A DNA stretch of 64,000 bases from UBA10649 sp965278945 (GCA_965278945.1 OZ257128.1:2976001-3040000); one strand, 5' to 3'. Positions 36,130 to 45,544 are shown, numbered from the stretch's first letter. A program made the numbers and translations. Notes: generated from the sequence alone by a model not told the origin.

Positions 36130-36396
36130 TCAGCGCCAGCGGGTGGACAGGAAGAACCCGCCAGCGATGAACGCGAAGCCGATGCCGACATTCACCAGCG
36201 GGCTGAGATCTTGCATCACGGGGATCTGCGCGCCGGCAATGTAATAGATGACGATGTAGGCGAGCCCGATGCAGAACAGGGCGACCATCGTGGGGGCGAG
36301 CCAGGACGGCGAGCCGATCTTGGCGACCTTGCGCTCACCCTTGCCCGTGGGCGGGGAAACGTAGGCATCCTTCTTGCGGCCTTTGGATTCGGGCAC
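36130..36396 (-). CDS. crgA: Cell division protein CrgA
   Basis: 88 residues from GTG 36396, with GGAAGGA about nine bases upstream; the open frame beyond it is intergenic. CrgA is a small divisome scaffold that contacts FtsZ, FtsQ, FtsI and CwsA in actinobacteria. A basic cytoplasmic N-terminus (ESKGRKKDAYV) precedes two helices (about 32–55 and 65–83) and a short end FFLSTRWR. Divergent from the DUF881 gene, as in Mycobacterium and Streptomyces. Confidence 0.93.
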   Translation of the reverse strand: MPESKGRKKDAYVSPPTGKGERKVAKIGSPSWLAPTMVALFCIGLAYIVIYYIAGAQIPVMQDLSPLVNVGIGFAFIAGGFFLSTRWR

Positions 36397-36477
36397 GGTA
36401 CGTCCTTCCGGGGCTCGCGGGCAGGTCGAGCGGGTCCAGCCTGCCACACCGACGCCCCTTCGGGTTACCGTGGGCGG

Positions 36478-37236
36478 GTGCGCAGGCCGACCCGCATTCC
36501 GCTGTCAGGTCTGCATCCGGCCGTGCTGGTCAGCGCGCTGGTGTTCGCCCTCGCCGGCCTGATGTTCGTTGCCGCCGCCAACACGAGTCAGGGAACCGAC
36601 CTGCGCGCCGAGCGCGCGACGGAACTTCGGGACCTCGTCCGCCAGAAGTCGAGTCGGCTTGAGGTGCTCGAAGCTCGGGTCGCTGACCAGCAGGGTTTCG
36701 TTGATGACCTCGCTGCGGGCCGGGTCGGTGACCCTGCGGTGGCCGTGGCTCGCGAGGAGACGGCCGCTCTGGAACCATCGGCGGGAATGACGGACGTCAC
36801 GGGCAATGCCTTGTCCGTACGCCTCGACGACGCTCCCCCGCGCGATCCCGGCGACCCGCTGTGGGCGGCGGTGTCGCCGAATGACGTCATCGTCCACCAG
36901 GCAGACGTGCAGGCGGTCGCCAACGCGCTGTGGAGGGGTGGCGCCGTGGCTTTGCAGGTTATGGACCAACGGGTCATCAACACTAGTTCGATCCAGTGCG
37001 TCGGCAACACCTTGCTCCTGCAGGGGCGCGTGTACTCACCGCCATACGTCCTCACCGCGATCGGGCCGCCCAAGAAGATGCGCGCTGCGCTTCGCGCGGA
37101 CGCTGCTCTCCAGGCGTACCGGTCATGGGCGCGGGTCGTCGGTCTGGGCTACGAGGTGGAGCGCCTGGACAACCTCGTCATCCCGGCATATTCGGGACCC
37201 ATCTCCGTGCGCTATGCGCACCCGACGGCACAATGA
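36478..37236 (+). CDS. DUF881 membrane-anchored protein
   Basis: 252 residues from GTG 36478. One N-terminal helix (about 15–35, VLVSALVFALAGLMFVAAAN), then a coiled-coil stretch (LRDLVRQKSSRLEVLEARVA) and an extracytoplasmic DUF881 domain (about 95–250) with VQAVANALWRGGAVALQVMD and SSIQCVGNTLLLQGRVYSPP. It matches Rv0012 and YlxW/YlxX-type proteins near division clusters. Function unknown. Its stop overlaps the next ATG (ATGA at 37233–37236). Confidence 0.85.
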   Translation: MRRPTRIPLSGLHPAVLVSALVFALAGLMFVAAANTSQGTDLRAERATELRDLVRQKSSRLEVLEARVADQQGFVDDLAAGRVGDPAVAVAREETAALEPSAGMTDVTGNALSVRLDDAPPRDPGDPLWAAVSPNDVIVHQADVQAVANALWRGGAVALQVMDQRVINTSSIQCVGNTLLLQGRVYSPPYVLTAIGPPKKMRAALRADAALQAYRSWARVVGLGYEVERLDNLVIPAYSGPISVRYAHPTAQ

Positions 37237-37859
37237 CGTCCGTGGTCCGCATCCTCGTCGTCGACAACTACGACTCGTTCGTCTTCAACCTCGTCCAGTA
37301 CCTGGCCCAGCTCGGTGCCGACGTGGATGTTCGACGTAATGACGCTGTGACGACTTCCGAAGCCAGTGAGTACGACGGAGTCCTGCTGTCGCCCGGGCCC
37401 GGCACCCCGCAGTCAGCGGGAGTCTGCATGGACATCGTTCGCGACTGTGCCGGCAGCGTTCCGATCCTCGGTGTCTGCCTGGGACACCAGGCGATCGCCG
37501 CTGCCTACGGAGCCGAGGTCGTGCGCGCTCCCGAACTTCTTCACGGCAAGACCTCGCAGGTGATCCACGAGGGCGAGGGAGTTCTCGCCGGACTGCCGTC
37601 GCCATTCACCGCCACGCGGTACCACTCGCTGTCCGTCGATCCCGCGACAGTTCCCGCGGTGCTCGAGGTGACGGGCACGACAAGCACGGGCGTGATCATG
37701 GCGATCCGGCACCGCGACTTCGCGGTGGAGGGCGTGCAGTTCCATCCCGAGTCGGTCCTCACCGAGGGCGGTCACGCGCTGCTCGCCAACTGGTTGCTGC
37801 AGTGCGGAGATCCATCGGCGATCGACCGAGCCACTCACCTGGCCCCGATCGTCGGCTGA
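37233..37859 (+). CDS. pabA: Glutamine amidotransferase, anthranilate/para-aminobenzoate synthase component II
   Basis: 208 residues from ATG 37233, overlapping the DUF881 stop. Class I glutaminase delivering ammonia to an aminodeoxychorismate or anthranilate synthase. Motifs: VVDNYDSFVFNLVQYL, the oxyanion loop LLSPGPGTPQSAG, nucleophile Cys in GVCLGHQAIA and the HPES dyad in VQFHPESVLTEGG. The mycobacterial equivalent at this position is named trpG; single amphibolic subunits can serve both folate and tryptophan synthesis, so the symbol is provisional. Confidence 0.92.
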   Translation: MTSVVRILVVDNYDSFVFNLVQYLAQLGADVDVRRNDAVTTSEASEYDGVLLSPGPGTPQSAGVCMDIVRDCAGSVPILGVCLGHQAIAAAYGAEVVRAPELLHGKTSQVIHEGEGVLAGLPSPFTATRYHSLSVDPATVPAVLEVTGTTSTGVIMAIRHRDFAVEGVQFHPESVLTEGGHALLANWLLQCGDPSAIDRATHLAPIVG

Positions 37860-37866
37860 CGCCGCG

Positions 37867-39657
37867 CTACTGGGTTGGCGGCACGTCGGTCGGTGCCGGT
37901 GGTTCCGGAGTGGGCTCGGGTGTGAACGTCGGCTCCGGAGTCGGCGTGGGCGTCGGAGTCGGAGGGGCGGGCGGCGCCGTTGCCACGGTAATCGTCACGA
38001 CGGATCCGCGTGGCAGTAGCTCGCCGGCCTGTGGTGACTGGGCGAGAACCGTTCCCGGGGACACCGAGCCGTCCTGGAGCTCGACTACCTGAACGTCGAA
38101 GCCGATCTGGGCCAGATCGCTGCGCGCCTGCGCCTCGCTTTCGCCCCTGACACCAGGCACCTTGACGAGTCCCGACGAGACCGTGATGTTCACGGCCATT
38201 CCGGCGTCGATCTGCGTGCCCTCCTGCGGATCCTGGGCGAGCACGTACCCGGCCGGCTGCTGAGAGTTCTTCTCCTTGACCGTGCCGAGCACCAGGCCCG
38301 CGTCCTCGAGGGCGATGCGCGCCGCGTCGACGGTGGTCAGTGCCAGCAACTGCGGCACCGTCGCCTGCTCGAGTCCGCTGCTGACGGTGACGTTGACGGA
38401 CTGATTCTCCTCGAGCAATTCGCCGGCCGCCGGCTGCTGGTTGATCACGGTGCCCTGCGGCCGATCGGAGGTGGTCGGCGTCTGCGCGCCCAGCGTCAGG
38501 CCCAGGTCAGTCAGCGTGGACTCGGCAACCTCGACCGTGACGCCTTCCAGATTGGGGACCTGCACCGACGTGGCTTCGGTACCCGCGAAGACGAATCGTC
38601 CGATGAGAAGTGCGCCGACGATCGCCGCCACTATTCCGATAATGCTCAGCGCCCAGAACCCCAGGCCTCTCCTGCGCCGACGACGCGCGGTGTCGTACAT
38701 CGGCTCATAGCGAGCCGCTCCCGCCGCCTGGACGGCGGGCATCATTTGAGTCTGGTCGATATTGAGAGTGGGAATCGCTGCTGTCACCGGAGAACCTGCA
38801 ATGGCGCGCTCGACGTCCGCGCGGAAGTCCGCTGCAGTCTGGTATCGATCGTCGGTGCGCTTGGCGAGGGCGTGCAGCACGACCGCATCAACCTCGGGAG
38901 TCACACCCGGGTCGACTTGCGACGGAGGCAGCGGCATCTCGCTGACATGCTGGTACGCAATGGATACCGGCGAGTCCCCGCGGAACGGCGGCCGGCCGGT
39001 GAGCAGTTCGTAGAGCAGCACTCCCGTGGAGTACAGGTCGCTGCGCGCGTCGACGACCTCGCCGCGCGCCTGCTCCGGCGACAGGTACTGCGCCGTGCCC
39101 ATCACTGCGGACGCCGCTGTCATCGTGGTGCCCACGTCGTTGATCGCTCGCGCGATGCCGAAGTCCATGACCTTGACCTCGCCGGTACGCGTCAGCATCA
39201 CGTTCGCGGGCTTGATGTCGCGATGCACGATGCCGTGCCGGTGCGCGTAGTCGAGGGCGGACAGAACCCCGCCGGTGATCTCCAGCGCACGTTCGGGGAG
39301 CAGTCGTCGACCACTGGCCAGCAGTTGCCGAAGGGTCATGCCGTCGACGTACTCCATCACGATGTAGGGGACGACAGTCCGCTCGCCGTCGGCGGAGGTG
39401 AGCACGTCCTCGCCGGTGTCGTACACCGCGACGATGTTCGGGTGGTTCAGTGCTGCGGCCGACTGAGCCTCACGACGAAAGCGCGCCTGGAAGGTGGGAT
39501 CCTTGGCGAGGTCGGGGCGCAGGATCTTGACTGCGACGCGTCGGCCGAGCCTGAGGTCACGGCCTTCGTGGACCTCAGCCATGCCGCCACGACCGATGAC
39601 CTCGCCGATTTCATAGCGATCACCGAGCATGCGTGCCTTGGTGGGATCGGTCGTCAT
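37867..39657 (-). CDS. pknB: Ser/Thr protein kinase PknB with PASTA domains
   Basis: 596 residues. Active kinase: glycine loop IGRGGMAEVH, Lys44 in VAVKIL, HRDIKPAN (145–152), DFG (165–167), activation loop TTMTAASAVMGTAQYLSPEQ. A juxtamembrane basic run (RRRRRRGLG) precedes the helix (about 340–362), then three extracellular PASTA repeats (about 367–565) that sense muropeptide/lipid II, and a Pro/Thr-rich tail unusual for PknB. It would phosphorylate FhaA, CwlM and the MurJ partner pseudokinase. Only one kinase gene is in the cluster; mycobacterial pknA, normally next to it, is absent. Confidence 0.96.
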   Translation of the reverse strand: MTTDPTKARMLGDRYEIGEVIGRGGMAEVHEGRDLRLGRRVAVKILRPDLAKDPTFQARFRREAQSAAALNHPNIVAVYDTGEDVLTSADGERTVVPYIVMEYVDGMTLRQLLASGRRLLPERALEITGGVLSALDYAHRHGIVHRDIKPANVMLTRTGEVKVMDFGIARAINDVGTTMTAASAVMGTAQYLSPEQARGEVVDARSDLYSTGVLLYELLTGRPPFRGDSPVSIAYQHVSEMPLPPSQVDPGVTPEVDAVVLHALAKRTDDRYQTAADFRADVERAIAGSPVTAAIPTLNIDQTQMMPAVQAAGAARYEPMYDTARRRRRRGLGFWALSIIGIVAAIVGALLIGRFVFAGTEATSVQVPNLEGVTVEVAESTLTDLGLTLGAQTPTTSDRPQGTVINQQPAAGELLEENQSVNVTVSSGLEQATVPQLLALTTVDAARIALEDAGLVLGTVKEKNSQQPAGYVLAQDPQEGTQIDAGMAVNITVSSGLVKVPGVRGESEAQARSDLAQIGFDVQVVELQDGSVSPGTVLAQSPQAGELLPRGSVVTITVATAPPAPPTPTPTPTPEPTFTPEPTPEPPAPTDVPPTQ

Positions 39658-39669
39658 CTGGCCATTGTC

Positions 39670-41130
39670 TCAGTTGGACGCGGTGCTGCCGCGCAGCACA
39701 GCCTGAATCACGGCCTTGGCGATGGGTGCTGCCAGCTGGTTTCCGCTCACCTCGGGGGCACCGGCGTCCTCGACGACCACGGCCACGGCGACCTGCGGCG
39801 CCTGCGCGGGAGCGAAGGCAACGAACCAGGCGACCGCGGGGTTGTCATTGCCGGTCTGCGCGGTTCCGGTCTTCCCGGCGACTCGAACGCCAGGGATCTG
39901 GGCGTTGCTTCCTGTGCCGTTCTCCACGACATTGACCATCATGTCCGTCAGCTGCGCGGCATGCAGCGGTGACATCGCATCCTCGAACGTGACCGGATCG
40001 GTCGTCTGGACGATCGCGAGGTCGGGGCCGCGGACCTCCTGGACCAGGTACGGATACATCGTCCGCCCGTTGTTCCCGATCGCCGCGCTGACCATCGCCA
40101 TCTGCAGCGCCGTGGCGCGCACGTCGAACTGGCCGATCGCCGACATCGCGACCTGCGCCGCGTCGGGATCCTCGGGGAACACCGAGGTGGCCGCGCGCAG
40201 TGGAATCTGGAACGCCGTGTCGAATCCCATCAACTCGGACTGCTCCCGCAGCGCATCCGCGCCGAGCTCATTGCCGAGCCAGGCGAACGCCGTGTTGCAC
40301 GAGACCGCGAGTGCCTCGCGAAGGGTGATGAGCCCCGTCGGAGAGCAGGCTTGGCCGTTCCAGTTGCGCAGCTTCTTCGTGGACAGCGGCAGCTGGTAGG
40401 TGCGCGGGCCGGGGAGGACGGACTCGGGCGTGAACCTGCCCGACGCCAGCGCGGCCGCCGCGGTCACGAGCTTGAAGCTCGAGCCCGGCGGGTTGAGCGC
40501 GACGATCGGCCTGTTGAGGAGCGGCTTGGCCGGATCGTTCTCCAAGGTCGCGTAGTACTCGCGGATCGCGGCCGGATCATGACTGGAGAGCAGGTTCGGG
40601 TCGAACGACGGGAACTGCACCGAGGCGAGGATGCGTCCGGTCGCGGGCTCGATCGCGACAACCGCGCCGCGCTTGCCCTTCAGTCCGTTGAAGGCCGCCT
40701 TCTGCGCGGCCGCGTTGATCGTCGTGCTGACCGCGCCACCTGCTGGCTCCCGGCCGGCGAACAATTGCTCCGCTCGGTCGACGGCGAAGAGAGAGGACCG
40801 TCCGGTGAGGATGCGATTCTCGGTGCGCTCGAGTCCCGTGGCTCCGTAGACGAGCGAGTAGAAACCCGTGACGGGCGCGTACAGCGGACCGTCGGAGTAC
40901 ACGCGCAGGTAGGTGAGGGTGTCGCCAGTCTCCTTCGATCGCGCCGCCGGGTTTGGCCCGACGAGGATCGGTCCTCGCTCGCGGTTGTACTCCTCGAGCA
41001 GCACGCGCTGATTGCCCGGCCGGTCGCGGTAGTCACCCGCGAGCACCACCTGGATCACCGTGATGTTCACGAGCAACGCCACCAGCATCAGCGCAAGGAC
41101 GAATGCGATTCGCCTGATCGGACGACTCAT
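39670..41130 (-). CDS. pbpA: Penicillin-binding protein A (class B transpeptidase)
   Basis: 486 residues. An N-terminal anchor helix (about 7–31) leads to an extracytoplasmic transpeptidase. All three active-site motifs are present: SSFK (217–220), SCN (277–279) and KTG (420–422). The monofunctional PBP cross-links peptidoglycan with the adjacent SEDS protein RodA. Its ATG overlaps the rodA stop (ATGA), and pknB follows 12 bases after its stop. Confidence 0.95.
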   Translation of the reverse strand: MSRPIRRIAFVLALMLVALLVNITVIQVVLAGDYRDRPGNQRVLLEEYNRERGPILVGPNPAARSKETGDTLTYLRVYSDGPLYAPVTGFYSLVYGATGLERTENRILTGRSSLFAVDRAEQLFAGREPAGGAVSTTINAAAQKAAFNGLKGKRGAVVAIEPATGRILASVQFPSFDPNLLSSHDPAAIREYYATLENDPAKPLLNRPIVALNPPGSSFKLVTAAAALASGRFTPESVLPGPRTYQLPLSTKKLRNWNGQACSPTGLITLREALAVSCNTAFAWLGNELGADALREQSELMGFDTAFQIPLRAATSVFPEDPDAAQVAMSAIGQFDVRATALQMAMVSAAIGNNGRTMYPYLVQEVRGPDLAIVQTTDPVTFEDAMSPLHAAQLTDMMVNVVENGTGSNAQIPGVRVAGKTGTAQTGNDNPAVAWFVAFAPAQAPQVAVAVVVEDAGAPEVSGNQLAAPIAKAVIQAVLRGSTASN

Positions 41131-42542
41131 ACCCTCCGCACCACCTGGGTGAGCGCCTCATCCGGCGATTGCGCGGTGTCCTCGGGACGACGCGCTCGAT
41201 CGGAGATCCGCAGGAGCAGGGCGATGATGATCCAGTTGGCGATCAGCGAGGACCCGCCGTACGACAGGAACGGGGTGGTGAGTCCGGTAAGCGGGATCAG
41301 GCGCGTGACGCCACCGATGATGACGAACACCTGGAGCGCGAAGGTGATCGACAGACCAGCGGCGAGCAGTTGCCCGAAGGAGTCCCGAACGGAGACTGCG
41401 GCACGAAGGCCGCGCTCGATGAGAATCGCGTAGAGCATGAGCATCGCGATGAGGCCGGTCAGGCCGAGCTCCTCGCCCAGCGCCGCGACGATGAAGTCGG
41501 TGCTGGCGAAGGGAACCAGATTGGGGAAGCCCTGCCCCAGTCCCGCGCCGAGGATTCCGCCGTTCGCCAGTCCGAACAGCGACTGCACGATCTGGTAGCC
41601 GGCCGTGTCGGCGTACGCCCACGGATCAAGCCACACGGTCACGCGCAGTCGCACGTGCCCGAACAGGTAGTACGCGAGCACGGCTCCCGCGGCGAACAGG
41701 ATTCCGCCGAGGATCAACCACGAACGACGCTGAGTCGCGATGTAGAGCATCGCCACGAAGAGGCCGAAGAACAACAGTGACGTGCCGAGGTCGGTCTCGA
41801 AGATGAGGACAGCAAGCGAGATCAGCCACGCGATCACGATCGGTCCGAGGTCCTTGGCGCGTGGCAGTCCGATGCCGATGAACTTGGTGCGCACGAGCGC
41901 GAGGGAGTCACGCTTCTCGACGAGGTAGCCCGCGAAGAAGATCGTGAGCAGGATCTTCGCCATCTCCGCCGGCTGAATCTGGAAGCCCCCGAGCCGGATC
42001 CACAAAGTCGCGCCGTTGACGGTCGTGCCGATCACGGGCGCCAGCGGGAGGACGAGGAGCACCAGGCCGACCAGCCCGAATGTGTACGTGTACCGCTGCA
42101 GGATGCGATGGTCGCGAAGCAGCACTAGAACGGAGACGAACAAGATCACCGCGACCGTGAACCACGTCAGCTGCGCATACACGTCGGGCGTGGGCGCCGG
42201 GTTGCCGTTCAGCGCCGCCCTCGACGCCGCGGCCACGTCGATGCGGTAGATCATGACGAGGCCAAGGATCGTGAGCAAGGTGGCGACGGGGAGCAGGACT
42301 GGGTCCGCGTACTTCGCCTTCCAGCGGACCACCACGTGCATGGCAAGTGCCAGCACGCCGACGACCGCGGCCGTCACCCACACGCCGTTGTCCGTTGTCT
42401 CGCCCGTCGCCCACCCGACCTGCAGGGTGCCGAGCACTCCGATCACCCAGGCGAAGACGAGCAGCACGAGTTCGAGATTGCGCCTGCTCGGCTGCTTGCG
42501 AACTCGGGTCGCGACGGCCTGGGCCGTCGGGATCATGGTCAC
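41127..42542 (-). CDS. rodA: SEDS-family peptidoglycan glycosyltransferase (RodA/FtsW)
   Basis: 471 residues from GTG 42542, which overlaps the pstP stop (GTGA); ATG 42536, two codons later, is equally possible. About 12 helices. It polymerises lipid II into glycan strands with the class B PBP encoded next. SEDS signatures seen: RLGGFQIQPAEMAKI, FETDLGTSLLFFGLF, LGQGFPNLVPFASTDFI with the conserved E of ALGEELGL, and the C-terminal PLTGLTTPFLSYGGSS. The gene sits in the conserved pstP–rodA–pbpA–pknB order. Confidence 0.95.
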   Translation of the reverse strand: MTMIPTAQAVATRVRKQPSRRNLELVLLVFAWVIGVLGTLQVGWATGETTDNGVWVTAAVVGVLALAMHVVVRWKAKYADPVLLPVATLLTILGLVMIYRIDVAAASRAALNGNPAPTPDVYAQLTWFTVAVILFVSVLVLLRDHRILQRYTYTFGLVGLVLLVLPLAPVIGTTVNGATLWIRLGGFQIQPAEMAKILLTIFFAGYLVEKRDSLALVRTKFIGIGLPRAKDLGPIVIAWLISLAVLIFETDLGTSLLFFGLFVAMLYIATQRRSWLILGGILFAAGAVLAYYLFGHVRLRVTVWLDPWAYADTAGYQIVQSLFGLANGGILGAGLGQGFPNLVPFASTDFIVAALGEELGLTGLIAMLMLYAILIERGLRAAVSVRDSFGQLLAAGLSITFALQVFVIIGGVTRLIPLTGLTTPFLSYGGSSLIANWIIIALLLRISDRARRPEDTAQSPDEALTQVVRRV

Positions 42543-43912
42543 TGGACCGACCCCGGGCATCCGGCGGGAGCGATCACTGTCTGGCAATCGGCCGCGCGGC
42601 TTTGCAACTCGGCGACGATGCGCTGGGCGTCGGCCTCGTTGGCTGCGGGTATCCCCTTACTCACCAGCTCCTGGTCGAAGTACGGCAGCGTCCCGACCTG
42701 GAGGCCCGAATCAGACCAGAGCGTCGAGAGCCGGGCCCCGAACAAGGACCCCTGGACGCCTTGGTAGACGCCGACGGTTCCCGTGCCGGCGCTCCCGTTG
42801 ATGGTGACGAACCACTGCGAGGTCAGCCACACGCGCGCGGCAATCGCTGCCGTGGCCGCGAAGAGGATGAGGGCGATGACGACACCACCGGCGATCCACC
42901 AGCGCCTGCGCCGGGTCTTCCTTCGCGACTGCGCCTCGAAGTCCTCCCGGGCGGCGCGTCGTGCCGACTCGACCGCGGGCACCTGGATATCGGCGTTGAT
43001 GAGTGGCTGCGGGGCGGTGGGCGGTCCCCCGTCCGCCGGCGGAGGTGCATCCGGACGATCGGGATCGGGCTGGGCATCGTCGGGGAACCGCACGCCAGGC
43101 AGTCGCAGCCGAACACGCGGCTCGCCGGCCGCGCCGACGACGACGGGCGCGAACACCTCGTCGACCACCGGTACGCCGGGCTGGGCATCGGGGACATCGA
43201 CGACATCGGCGATGACCACCGTCACGTTGTCGGGAGCACCGCGCTCGAGCGCGAGGTCGACGAGGCGGGTCACAGCGCCCGTGGGATCGCCGTCGCCGAG
43301 GATGCGCGCGATCTCCTCGCTCATGACAACGCCGGACAGCCCGTCCGAGCAGAGCATGTATCGGTCGCCGTCCTTGGCCTCGCGCATGGTGAGATCGGCC
43401 TCCACGGGATTCAATCCGTCGAGCGCGCGCATGATGAGCGCTCGCCGCGGATGAACCATCGCCTCGGCCTCGGTGATGCGACCTGCATCGACGAGAGTCT
43501 GCACGTAGGTGTGGTCGTGGGTGATCTGCACGAGCTCGCCGTCGCGAAGGAGATAGCCGCGCGAGTCGCCCACGTGCACGACCGCGATGCGATCGCCGAG
43601 CCAGTAGAAACCGGTGACTGTCGTGCCCATGCCGGTGAGCTCGGGATCGTCGGCGATGACATCGGCGATGCCGTCGCCCACGTCGCTGATCGCCTCTCCC
43701 AGGGACGTGAGGATCTCCTCCGAGCCGGGTGGATGGACATCGAGATCGGCGACCGTCGCCACGGCAATCGCGCTGGCCAGCTCACCGGCGGCGTGTCCGC
43801 CCATGCCGTCGGCGACCATGAGCAGGGCCGGTCCGGCGTAGCCGGAGTCCTCGTTGCCGTCGCGGACCATGCCTACGTCCGATCGGGCGGCATAGCGCAG
43901 GCGCAATGTCAT
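42539..43912 (-). CDS. pstP: PP2C-family Ser/Thr phosphatase PstP
   Basis: 457 residues. It reverses PknB phosphorylation. PPM metal ligands: DGNED (18–22), DGMGGH (35–40), VGDSRG (114–119), CSDGLSG (188–194) and GAPDNVTVV (225–233). A Pro-rich linker (about 280–305), a basic stop-transfer (RRKTRRRRWW), one helix (about 338–361) and an extracytoplasmic C-terminal domain follow, ending with a probable Cys pair (ADCQTVIAPAGC). It begins seven bases after fhaB ends. Confidence 0.95.
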   Translation of the reverse strand: MTLRLRYAARSDVGMVRDGNEDSGYAGPALLMVADGMGGHAAGELASAIAVATVADLDVHPPGSEEILTSLGEAISDVGDGIADVIADDPELTGMGTTVTGFYWLGDRIAVVHVGDSRGYLLRDGELVQITHDHTYVQTLVDAGRITEAEAMVHPRRALIMRALDGLNPVEADLTMREAKDGDRYMLCSDGLSGVVMSEEIARILGDGDPTGAVTRLVDLALERGAPDNVTVVIADVVDVPDAQPGVPVVDEVFAPVVVGAAGEPRVRLRLPGVRFPDDAQPDPDRPDAPPPADGGPPTAPQPLINADIQVPAVESARRAAREDFEAQSRRKTRRRRWWIAGGVVIALILFAATAAIAARVWLTSQWFVTINGSAGTGTVGVYQGVQGSLFGARLSTLWSDSGLQVGTLPYFDQELVSKGIPAANEADAQRIVAELQSRAADCQTVIAPAGCPGSVQ

Positions 43913-43918
43913 CGCGGC

Positions 43919-44404
43919 CTACCTTTGAATCTGCAACGTGGTGCGGCCAACGCGTAGTGGCGCGCCCACGGGCAGAACAGTGGGGGAAGTAATGCGGGTC
44001 CGGTCTATCCACGTTCCGTTGGTCGACCCGAGATCCTCGACGACCCATGAGCCCTCGCTCGGGTAGACCCGCGCGTGCCTGCTCGAGGCGTAGTCGTCAT
44101 CGATGATCAAGGTCGAGTCCGGCGCCCGACCAATCGTGATCTGCGCGTTCTCCAGGGGGACGATCGTCCCGAGCAGCGGTCCTTCGATCACCACGAGCTT
44201 GCTGCCCTTGACCTTCTGCTGCTTGGCCACCTTTGCCGGCCTGGGCTGCTTGGCCGCGCGTGCCGGCTTGCGTTCACGGCCCATCGGGCGCGCATCGGCA
44301 GGCTGCCTGAGGTCACGACGAAGGATGAAGATCGTCATGAGGACGAAGGCCCAGAGCAGGGCCAAGAACCCCAGCCGGACCAAGGTGAGCGCGAGCTCGG
44401 ACAC
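43919..44404 (-). CDS. fhaB: Membrane-anchored FHA-domain protein FhaB (FipA)
   Basis: 161 residues, GTG start. An N-terminal helix (about 9–29, LVRLGFLALLWAFVLMTIFI) and basic linker (KPARAAKQPRPAKVAKQQK) precede an FHA domain (about 75–161). Phosphothreonine-binding residues are in ITIGRAPDSTL, SSRHARVYP and LGSTNGTWID. In Mycobacterium FipA/FhaB links PknA/PknB signalling to FtsZ and FtsQ. Three bases separate it from fhaA. Confidence 0.93.
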   Translation of the reverse strand: MSELALTLVRLGFLALLWAFVLMTIFILRRDLRQPADARPMGRERKPARAAKQPRPAKVAKQQKVKGSKLVVIEGPLLGTIVPLENAQITIGRAPDSTLIIDDDYASSRHARVYPSEGSWVVEDLGSTNGTWIDRTRITSPTVLPVGAPLRVGRTTLQIQR

Positions 44405-44407
44405 TGG

Positions 44408-45112
44408 TCAGCCGCTCCGGAACACCAGTTGAGTCGAGCCGATCATGATCGTGGTGCCATCCGCGATCTCCAGTTGCGAAATCCGCTCGCCGTTCACGTA
44501 CGTGCCGTTGGTCGAACTGAGGTCGCGGACGAGAACCGGATGGCCGAGCACGATCTCGCAGTGATTGCGTGACGCACCGGGATCCTCGATGCGGATGTCG
44601 GTGTCGCTCCCGCGGCCGAGCCTGGTGATCGCGCGCACCAGCGGGTAGGCGGTGCCCCCGACTTCCAGTCGCGGCTGGCGGATGTCGACATCGAGTCCGG
44701 CGCCGGCCTCTCCGGGACGACCGTGCGGCTGGGAGCTGACCTCGGCCCGGGCCTCGCTGCGGACCCGAAAGATGCCCGTCTCGAGCTCGTCGTCCTGGGC
44801 GAGGGTGACGAGAACCGGTCCCAGGAGCGTGTAGCGCTGCTCGGAGCCGTAGTCGCGCACGAGCGTGGCCAGCTCGGTCTCCAGCGCGTCCTTGAAGACG
44901 GCCAGTCTCTTGTAGTCGTGCTCGGACAACTCGACGTGGAATACGTTGGGAATGACGGTGCGCTGGCGATCGATCACCGCGGCGCGGTCGTTGACCTCGC
45001 GCTGGAGCGCTGAGGCGATCTCGACCGGCTGGACCTCGGCCTTGAACGCGCGCGCGAACGCGCCGTTCACGAGTCGGTCGAGGGAGTCCTCGAACCGTTC
45101 CAGCAGACCCAC
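44408..45112 (-). CDS. fhaA: FHA-domain protein FhaA with DUF3662 N-terminal domain
   Basis: 234 residues. Residues 1–115 are the FhaA N-terminal DUF3662 domain (MGLLERFEDSLDRLVNGAFA). A short linker leads to a C-terminal FHA domain (about 150–232) with AITRLGRGSDTDIRI, SRNHCEIVL and LSSTNGTYVNGE. Mycobacterial FhaA is about 530 residues because of a long linker; this one has a minimal linker. In that genus FhaA binds the phosphorylated MviN pseudokinase to slow peptidoglycan synthesis; here the partner would be the protein at 8025–9569. First gene of the minus-strand signalling operon, preceded by 164 non-coding bases. Confidence 0.94.
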   Translation of the reverse strand: MGLLERFEDSLDRLVNGAFARAFKAEVQPVEIASALQREVNDRAAVIDRQRTVIPNVFHVELSEHDYKRLAVFKDALETELATLVRDYGSEQRYTLLGPVLVTLAQDDELETGIFRVRSEARAEVSSQPHGRPGEAGAGLDVDIRQPRLEVGGTAYPLVRAITRLGRGSDTDIRIEDPGASRNHCEIVLGHPVLVRDLSSTNGTYVNGERISQLEIADGTTIMIGSTQLVFRSG

Positions 45113-45276
45113 GAGATCCTCCGCATCGCATGCTCACGCCCCGCCACGACCGTGGCGCACGCCCGCGTTGATGCTAACCCGAGCGGTCCCTCCCACGGGG
45201 TACCCGCACCGGTGCGCACCCGACGGCGTCCCGCCTAGCCCCTCACGACGTGATGCCTGTAGCCTCGTCCACGCGC

Positions 45277-45360
45277 GCGCGAGTGGCGGAATAGGCAGAC
45301 GCGCACGGTTCAGGTCCGTGTGCCCGAAAGGGCGTGGGGGTTCAACTCCCCCCTCGCGCA
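45277..45360 (+). tRNA. tRNA-Leu (CAG anticodon)
   Basis: 84-base tRNA with a long variable arm: acceptor arms GCGCGAG and CTCGCGC pair, D-loop GCGGAATAGGCAGACGC, anticodon loop TTCAGGT giving CAG, variable arm TGCCCGAAAGGGCG, T-arm GGGGGTTCAACTCCCCC. Discriminator A at 45360; CCA not encoded. An accessory island begins right after it, consistent with an integration hotspot. Confidence 0.97.
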
Positions 45361-45544
45361 CAAGTTCTCCTCACGGGAGAGCCCCGATATGGGGTTTCAT
45401 CTACCGAGGGTCTACCTCCCCGTGCAATCTGGCTCGAACCAGCCATCCACAGGGGCCATAAGACGGCGTCGCCGAGTGGCTTCTGAGGGAATACGATCGG
45501 CTTGTTCACGACCGGACGTCGGGCAGCCGCAGTCAAGGAGTCAT

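Noticed and set aside
37867..37990. Repetitive GC-rich tract, considered as a DNA repeat or CRISPR
   Set aside because: It encodes the Pro/Thr-rich tail of PknB; no regularly spaced repeats. No CRISPR array was found anywhere in the window.
42347..43957. 536-residue plus-strand frame opposite rodA/pstP
   Set aside because: Entirely antisense to pstP and the start of rodA, which have all expected catalytic motifs.
45461..45500. GCCGAGTGGC, resembling the start of a class II tRNA
   Set aside because: No matching acceptor, anticodon or T-arm follows; cannot fold as a tRNA.
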